From Paracoccaceae bacterium (GTDB lineage Bacteria; Pseudomonadota; Alphaproteobacteria; Rhodobacterales; Rhodobacteraceae), in contig JAQTYE010000014.1 in assembly GCA_028749255.1 (NCBI GenBank), positions 1 to 32,530 of the forward strand: a DNA stretch of 32,530 nucleotides. Direction: 5' to 3'. The position numbers and the translations under genes were made by a program. Each line of letters opens with the position of its first letter. Position 1 is the first letter of the stretch. A model generated the notes under the pieces. It saw only the letters and a program-made list of their open reading frames with translations, was not told the DNA's origin and made no database searches. Below, piece by piece: positions 26,837 to 32,530 of the stretch.

Positions 26837-28030
26837 ATGACCAATCTTCAAACACGCTGCGATGCCATTCTGTCAGGGGTCTGCACAGGCGCGGCGCGGG
26901 TGCCCGGGGTTGTTGCAAGTGTGACGGACCGGCAGGCAGACATCTATTCCGGCGCCTTCGGCGAACGTCGCATCGGCGCGGATCCGATGACCGAAGACAC
27001 CGTCTTCGCGCTCTTTTCCACGACCAAGGCAATTGCTGGCACGACCGCGCTGCAATGCGTCGAAGACGGGCTGCTGGATCTGGACGCCCCTGCGAAAGAC
27101 TATGCCCCTGCGATCGGTGCGTTGCAGGTGATCGACGGCTTCGATGCGGCGGGTGCCCCGCGCCTGCGCGCCCCCAAAAGCGATGTCACCACGCGGCAGC
27201 TGCTGCTGCACACCGGCGGCTTTGGCTATGACTTCTTCAATGAGACCTACAAGCGGCTGGCCGAAGATCATGGCCAGCCCTCGGTCGTTACCGGATCGCG
27301 GGCGTGTATCGAAACGCCGCTGCTGTTCGATCCGGGCACGCGCTGGGAATACGGCACCAATATCGACTGGGTCGGGCAGGTGGTCGAAGGCATCCGCGGC
27401 AAGCGTCTGGGCGCGGTTATGGCGGAACGTGTTTTTGCCCCGTTGGGCATTACCGACATGGCCTTTACCCGCACCGCCGAGATGAAGGCGCGCACCGCCA
27501 CGATCCACGCGCGCGGTGCCGATGGCAGCCTGAGCCCGATGGACGGTTTCGCGCTGCCCGACAATCCCGAAGTGGATATGGGCGGGCACGGGCTGTATGG
27601 CACGGTGAGCGAATATATGAAGTTCATTCGCATGTGGCTCAATGACGGGGCCGGTCCGCAGGGCCGGGTGCTCAGGCCCGAAACCGTGGAATGGGCCGTC
27701 AAAGGGGGCCTTGTGCCGCCGCAAAAAGTGACGATGTTGCCCGGGGTGATCCCCAGCCTGTCCAACGATGCCGAATTCTTCCCGGGCCAGAAAAAGGACT
27801 GGGCCTATACCTTCATGGTCAATTCCGAAGAGGCACCGACCGGCCGACCGGCGGGGGCGCTTGGTTGGGCCGGGCTTGCCAACAGCTATTTCTGGATCGA
27901 CCGTAAGACGGGGATCGGCGGCTATTGGGCGACGCAGATCCTGCCCTTTGCCGACGCGGTATCCTTCGGCGGCTATATGGATTTTGAAACGGCGGTCTAT
28001 CAGACGCTGAACGCGGCCCGCACCGCCTGA
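26837..28030 (+). CDS. Beta-lactamase-fold serine hydrolase / family VIII esterase-like
   Basis: [14 protein letters not shown] (SxxK), [40 protein letters not shown]; no signal peptide; AGGGAGGAAACC before ATG. Confidence 0.85.
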   Translation: MTNLQTRCDAILSGVCTGAARVPGVVASVTDRQADIYSGAFGERRIGADPMTEDTVFALFSTTKAIAGTTALQCVEDGLLDLDAPAKDYAPAIGALQVIDGFDAAGAPRLRAPKSDVTTRQLLLHTGGFGYDFFNETYKRLAEDHGQPSVVTGSRACIETPLLFDPGTRWEYGTNIDWVGQVVEGIRGKRLGAVMAERVFAPLGITDMAFTRTAEMKARTATIHARGADGSLSPMDGFALPDNPEVDMGGHGLYGTVSEYMKFIRMWLNDGAGPQGRVLRPETVEWAVKGGLVPPQKVTMLPGVIPSLSNDAEFFPGQKKDWAYTFMVNSEEAPTGRPAGALGWAGLANSYFWIDRKTGIGGYWATQILPFADAVSFGGYMDFETAVYQTLNAARTA

Positions 28031-28101
28031 TCCCCCCGGGGGTATCTGCGCCAACGGAAAGGCCGCATCTTCTTGGCAAAAGCCGTCGTTGTCGTCGGAT
28101 C

Positions 28102-28134
28102 AAAAAGAAACGGGGCCACAATGGGCCCCGTTTC
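28102..28134 (-). terminator. Rho-independent terminator of the TRAP operon
   Basis: GAAACGGGGCC (28107-28117) / GGCCCCGTTTC (28124-28134), perfect 11-bp stem, 6-nt loop; on the - strand followed by TTTTTG. Confidence 0.85.
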
Positions 28135-28151
28135 GGTCGGTTTTACCACAT

Positions 28152-29246
28152 TTACTGGGTGGCGCAGGCGCGGATTTTCTCGATGTCCGGGCCGTTCGGG
28201 TTGCGACCCAGATTGAACGGGGCCGAGGCCGAACGCCAGTTCGAATAGTCCTGCAGATATTCAAGCTGGCTCAGGTACACCTTGGCCGAGCTGGGGTTTT
28301 CGCAAGCGACTTCCGCGATCACGGCGTTGGCCATGGTCTGGATCTTGGCAAGCGCCTCATCATCCATGCGGGTGATTTCGTTCACTTCCTTGAACTGCTT
28401 GTAGGCGTCATTCGCCCGCCGCTCGGTGAAGGACAGCGACCACATCAGGTTTGCTTCGGCCGCGATTTCCAGCTTTTCCTGGGTTTCCGGGCTCAGCGCA
28501 TCCCAGGCCTGCTTGTTGATCATCACCCCAAAGACCGAGGCCGACTGGTGCCAGCCGGGCGTCGCCCAATAGTTCGTGACTTGCTGGAAGCCCCCCGACC
28601 AATCGACGTTCGGGGTCGAGAATTCGGCCCCGTCGATCACACCGCGTTCCAGCGACTGATAGATCTCGCCGCCGGCCATCGACACTTGCGACCCGCCCAG
28701 CTGGTTCAGCAGACGGCCCTGCTCCAGACCCGACAGACGCAGGCGTTTGCCTTGCAGATCGGCGATGGAGCGGATCGGTTCCTTGGTGTGGAAGCCGGAT
28801 TCGTTGTTGGTCACCGCATAGGGCAGATAGACCATGCCGAATTTGCCGTAGACTTCGTTATACAGCTCTTTGCCGCCCCATTGCTGGATCCAGTTCACGT
28901 AATCGACGGCGTTGAACAGGCTGGCGGTGGTGGCCAGCGGCGAGAAGGCCGCATCACGCCCCGCCCAATAGCCCGGCCAATCGCCGCCCGCCTGGATCGT
29001 GCCGCTTTCGACCGCGCCGAACACCTCGCCCGCGGGGACAAGGCTGCCGCCTTCGAAGAATTCGATCTTCAGATCGCCGGGGGTCAGCTTGTTCGCCAGT
29101 TCGACGAAGTGCTTGTCCATCTCGATCAGTTCGAGCGAGTTCGGCCAGGTCGTGGTCATTTGCCAGCTGGTTTCGGCCTGCGCGGAAACCCCCGCGCCGA
29201 TCAGTGCCAGCGTGAACACCCCGGTTTTCAAGGTCTTGGTATGCAT
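28152..29246 (-). CDS. TRAP transporter substrate-binding protein (DctP/TakP-like)
   Basis: Signal peptide MHTKTLKTGVFTLALIGAGVSAQA; GGEIYQSLERGVIDGAEFSTPNVDWSGGFQQVTNYWATPGWHQSASVFGVMINKQAWDALSPETQ. Confidence 0.92.
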   Translation of the reverse strand: MHTKTLKTGVFTLALIGAGVSAQAETSWQMTTTWPNSLELIEMDKHFVELANKLTPGDLKIEFFEGGSLVPAGEVFGAVESGTIQAGGDWPGYWAGRDAAFSPLATTASLFNAVDYVNWIQQWGGKELYNEVYGKFGMVYLPYAVTNNESGFHTKEPIRSIADLQGKRLRLSGLEQGRLLNQLGGSQVSMAGGEIYQSLERGVIDGAEFSTPNVDWSGGFQQVTNYWATPGWHQSASVFGVMINKQAWDALSPETQEKLEIAAEANLMWSLSFTERRANDAYKQFKEVNEITRMDDEALAKIQTMANAVIAEVACENPSSAKVYLSQLEYLQDYSNWRSASAPFNLGRNPNGPDIEKIRACATQ

Positions 29247-29277
29247 TAACTTCTCCTCCTCAGTCAGTGCAGATTGA

Positions 29278-30603
29278 TCATTGGGTCTTGTAGAGCGTAT
29301 CCGGCAGCCAGGTGATCAGCTGCGGGAACAGGGCCAGGGCCAGCGCCATCATCACGATCAATGCGATGAACGGCATCACGCCCAGGATGATGTCAGATGT
29401 CTTGATGTCGCGCGGCGACAGGGCGCGCATGTAGAACAGCGCATAGCCGAAGGGCGGTGTCAGGAACGAGGTCTGCAAGACCACCGCCGTCAACACCACG
29501 AACCACAGCTCGCTGATGCCCATTTCGCGCACCACCGGCAGGAAGATCGGGAAGGACAGCAGCACGATGCCGGTCCAGTCCAGGAACATCCCCATGATGA
29601 AGATCACGAACATCATCATCGTGATCAACATCCACGGTTCCATATCCAGCCCGCGCATCATGTTTTGCGCCGCATGCAGACCGCCGGTGATGTTGAACAC
29701 CCCGGTGAAGGCGGTGGCGCCAACGACGATAAACAGGATCATCGCCGAGGTCCGCCCGGTTTCCCACAGCGCCGAGGCAAAGGTCGCCCATTCGAACCGG
29801 CCGCGGAAAATCACGATCAGCAGCGCCAGGAACGCGCCGATTGCCGAGGCTTCGGTGGCGGTGGCGATGCCGGCCAGCATCGTGCCGAGGATCCCGAAGA
29901 TCAGCACCAGCGGCGGCAGCGCCTCGAGCAGCAGCATCGGCAGCAATTGCGACACCGGCACACGTTCTTCCATCGCCACCGGCGGCGCCAGATCGGGACG
30001 GAACAGCGCGACCAGCGCGACATAGCTCGCATACAGCAACCCCAAAATCACGCCCGGCACCATCGAACCGGCGAACAGCTCGCCCACCGACAGCGACGAG
30101 TTCGACGACATCAGAATCAGCATGATCGAAGGCGGGATCAGAATGCCCAGGCACCCCGAGGCCGCAATCAGCCCGGTCGTCAGCCGCTTGGAATAGCCGT
30201 ATTGCAGCATCGGGCGCAGGGCCATCACCCCCATCACGGTGATCGAGGCGCCGATGATGCCGGTGGTGGCCGCCAGCAAGATCGAGATGAACACGACCGC
30301 AAGGCCAAGCCCGCCGGTCACGCGCCCCATCAGCAGGCGCAGCGTCTCGAACATCCGGTCGGTCACGCCGCTGTCCGACAGAAACCGCGCCATCAGAACG
30401 AACAGCGGAATCGCGATCAGGATATAGTTGTCCAATACCTCGCCGAAGATCCGGTTGATGACGATGCCCAGCACCATCGGCTTGCCCGCGATCAGCGCGC
30501 CCAGCACCGCCGTGCCGCCCAGAACGAAGGCCAGCGGATGGCCCATGAACAGCCCAAGCAGCAACAACCCGGCCATGATCAGGCCAATAACTTCACCCGA
30601 CAT
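29278..30603 (-). CDS. TRAP transporter large permease (DctM)
   Basis: About 441 aa polytopic; LIAIPLFVLMARFLSDSGVTDRMFETL, GASITVMGVMALRPMLQYGYSKRLTTGLIAASGCLGILIPPSIMLI. Confidence 0.94.
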   Translation of the reverse strand: MSGEVIGLIMAGLLLLGLFMGHPLAFVLGGTAVLGALIAGKPMVLGIVINRIFGEVLDNYILIAIPLFVLMARFLSDSGVTDRMFETLRLLMGRVTGGLGLAVVFISILLAATTGIIGASITVMGVMALRPMLQYGYSKRLTTGLIAASGCLGILIPPSIMLILMSSNSSLSVGELFAGSMVPGVILGLLYASYVALVALFRPDLAPPVAMEERVPVSQLLPMLLLEALPPLVLIFGILGTMLAGIATATEASAIGAFLALLIVIFRGRFEWATFASALWETGRTSAMILFIVVGATAFTGVFNITGGLHAAQNMMRGLDMEPWMLITMMMFVIFIMGMFLDWTGIVLLSFPIFLPVVREMGISELWFVVLTAVVLQTSFLTPPFGYALFYMRALSPRDIKTSDIILGVMPFIALIVMMALALALFPQLITWLPDTLYKTQ

Positions 30604-31096
30604 GAGGATGCTCCTGCTTGTTCAGCGCCAGCTTCAGAACCTCGGACACGCCTTGCAGCAGCAACAGCCCCGCAGCGACGGCCATCGCGATCTTGACCGG
30701 ATAGACCGGCAGCTGAATCGCGCCATAGGTGGTTTCCTGTTGCGCCAGCGAACGCATGGCGAAATCCCAGCTGCGGGTGGTGAACACCCAGGCAAAGGGA
30801 AAGAAAAAGATCAGATAGCCGAGGATCTCGACCACCCGCCGCGGCCCGTGCCGTAGTGTTTCGGTCACCAGATCAACGCGCACATGCGCCTGATGGCGCA
30901 GCGCGTATCCGCCCAGCAAGATGAAGTAAAAACCGTAGAGTTGTTTCGTCAGATCGAACGCCCAGAGTGTCGGCGCGTTGAAGCCATAGCGCAGGACCAC
31001 GTCATAGATGATCATGCCCGCAAAGATGACAGCAACGAAGGCCACGACACGGCCCACAATCTCGTTCAACCCGTCGATCAGACGGATCAGCACCAT
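30593..31096 (-). CDS. TRAP transporter small permease (DctQ)
   Basis: Four-TM small subunit; VVAFVAVIFAGMIIYDVVLRYGFNAPTLWAFDLTKQLYGFYFILLGGYALRHQAHVRVDL; start at MVLIRLIDG with GGGAGGAAA upstream; overlaps DctM. Confidence 0.9.
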   Translation of the reverse strand: MVLIRLIDGLNEIVGRVVAFVAVIFAGMIIYDVVLRYGFNAPTLWAFDLTKQLYGFYFILLGGYALRHQAHVRVDLVTETLRHGPRRVVEILGYLIFFFPFAWVFTTRSWDFAMRSLAQQETTYGAIQLPVYPVKIAMAVAAGLLLLQGVSEVLKLALNKQEHPHVG

Positions 31097-31218
31097 TAGA
31101 TTTCCTCCCAAAACTCCGATGACCGGCGCGAACCGCACCAGTCACCTCCCCTCGGTCTGATTAAAGGGCGGGATGCGACGGTTTGACATGGGCAAACGTG
31201 CAGAGGTAAGTTGCAAAA

Positions 31219-32121
31219 ATGCAGACAAGTTTTGACTGGAATGATCTGAAGTTTTTCCTAGCGCTGTCCCGTTTGAAACGGATGACAGTGGCGGGCCGTG
31301 CCTTGGGGATCGACCAGACCACGGTCGCGCGCCGGATCCGGGCGTTGGAGAAATCTGTGGGCGCGCAGTTGTTCATCCGCGATGAGGTTGGATATGCGCT
31401 GACGCAGGCGGGCGAACGCCTGTTGCCGATCGCGCTGGATGTCGAGCGGTCAAGCACCCGCGTGCACGAGCAGATCGTGGGCGAGGCCGGGCGTCTGGCG
31501 GGCACCGTGCGGATAGGTGCCCCCGATGGTCTGGGCACCTATATTGTCACCCCGCTGCTGGCCCGGTTTCAGCGCGATAATCCCGACGTCGATGTGGCCC
31601 TGGTGGTGCGGTCGCGCCAGTTCCAGATGTCGCATCAAGAGGTGCACCTGTCGCTGGATTTGTCCTTGCCTACAAGCGGCAGGCTGCTGGCGCGACGGAT
31701 GACCGACTACCACCTGCATTTCTTTGCCGCGCCCGATTATCTGCGCCGCTATGGCCGCCCCGAAAAGCTGCGCGATCTGCGCCACCACCGGCTGGTCGGC
31801 TACATCCCCGAGATGCTGTTTTCCGATGAGTTGCGCTATCTCGAAGAGCTTGGGATCACCACGCCGGTGGGCTTTGCCTCGACCTCGATGATCGCGCAGC
31901 GCGAGGCCGTGCGCGAGGGGGCGGGGCTGGCGATTTTGCCGCGGTTCATGGCGCTGGACGACCCCGGGCTGGAGCCGGTTCTGATCGATGATTATGTGCT
32001 GACCCGCACTGTCTGGATCCTCAGCCACCAAAGCACCGAAGACCTGGCCCGGGTTCGGGTGGTGTCGGAATATTTGCAGCAGGTCGCGCGCAAGGAACGT
32101 AGCCGCTTTTTGATCAGCTAG
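31219..32121 (+). CDS. LysR-family transcriptional regulator
   Basis: FDWNDLKFFLALSRLKRMTVAGRALGIDQTTVARRIRALEKSVGAQLFIRDEVGYALTQAG; divergent from TRAP operon. Confidence 0.92.
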   Translation: MQTSFDWNDLKFFLALSRLKRMTVAGRALGIDQTTVARRIRALEKSVGAQLFIRDEVGYALTQAGERLLPIALDVERSSTRVHEQIVGEAGRLAGTVRIGAPDGLGTYIVTPLLARFQRDNPDVDVALVVRSRQFQMSHQEVHLSLDLSLPTSGRLLARRMTDYHLHFFAAPDYLRRYGRPEKLRDLRHHRLVGYIPEMLFSDELRYLEELGITTPVGFASTSMIAQREAVREGAGLAILPRFMALDDPGLEPVLIDDYVLTRTVWILSHQSTEDLARVRVVSEYLQQVARKERSRFLIS

Positions 32122-32254
32122 GTCCCCCAGGCGCAATTTGCATTCCCTGGCGTCAACTTTTCCGGCGATAGACAACCCTGCCGCGAATGCGCTCAGTTTG
32201 CCGCGGAGGAGGGCGCCCCGATACCGGGGGCGCCACGACAGGGGAGGAGAGCGC

Positions 32255-32530
32255 GTGCTGTCTTGCAAAGAGAGCTACGCCGCAACTGTGGCGGCGTTTC
32301 AGTGGGATATACCCGAATATTACAACATCGGCGCCGATGTCTGCGACCGCTGGGCCGCACGCGATCCTGATCGGGTGGCGCTGATCGAGGTGGCCGAGGA
32401 CGGTTATGGCCCGGTGCGCAAAACCAGCTTCGCCGAACTGCGCGCGGCGTCGAACCGCTTTGCCAATGTGCTGACCGGGCTGGGCCTTGGTGGCGATGGG
32501 GTCGGCGCCGGGGACCGTGTGGCGATCTTG
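32255..32530 (+). CDS. AMP-dependent acyl-CoA synthetase/ligase, N-terminal part (runs off window)
   Basis: GTG start after GGGGAGGAGA; translation LSCKESYAATVAAFQWDIPEYYNIGADVCDRWAARDPDRVALIEVAEDGYGPVRKTSFAELRAASNRFANVLTGLGLGGDGVGAGDRVAIL; not in the supplied ORF list because it lacks a stop. Confidence 0.85.
   Translation, partial: MLSCKESYAATVAAFQWDIPEYYNIGADVCDRWAARDPDRVALIEVAEDGYGPVRKTSFAELRAASNRFANVLTGLGLGGDGVGAGDRVAIL

Noticed and set aside
28033-28042. CCCCCGGGGG palindrome after the serine hydrolase
   Set aside because: No loop-forming spacer and no T tract; could contribute to termination but too weak to call.
29281-30696. 471-aa + strand ORF opposite DctM
   Set aside because: Extreme Q/R/H/D composition from antisense reading of a membrane protein gene.
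1-32530. CRISPR arrays, tRNA/rRNA genes, IS elements, phage genes
   Set aside because: None recognised: no regularly spaced repeats, transposase/integrase motifs or tRNA-like sequences were seen.

Overview
GC-rich alphaproteobacterial chromosome segment (Rhodobacteraceae-like by codon usage and gene style; inference only). It looks like an amino-acid / imino-acid catabolism and transport region with about 30 genes, partial at both ends. No tRNA, rRNA, CRISPR array or mobile element was recognised. Main modules: (A) 1-10.4 kb: the C-terminus of an ornithine cyclodeaminase/mu-crystallin-family protein, a LysR regulator and a complete polar amino-acid ABC transporter (- strand), divergent from an FAD amine oxidoreductase, an unassigned multi-TM protein, an ALDH7/antiquitin-like dehydrogenase and a class I aminotransferase. 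This resembles a lysine/pipecolate-type degradation route. (B) 10.4-15.2 kb: a GlxA-type regulator, DUF1272 protein, AraC regulator, exported serine hydrolase and Tat-type beta-carbonic anhydrase. (C) 15.2-25.6 kb: a tightly overlapping six-gene operon (DapA-like, divergent DapB-like, ALDH, and a three-part FAD/[2Fe-2S]/DAO dehydrogenase). It is divergent from an amino-acid ABC transporter, a saccharopine/lysine-dehydrogenase-like protein and a LysR regulator. This is the best candidate for an undescribed pathway, chiefly because the DapB-like protein lacks the canonical catalytic His-His pair. (D) 25.7-32.5 kb: a second AraC + serine hydrolase pair, a TRAP transporter, a LysR regulator and the start of an acyl-CoA synthetase. 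Several intergenic palindromes and direct repeats look like operators. All functional calls come from reading motifs by eye; no database search was run.
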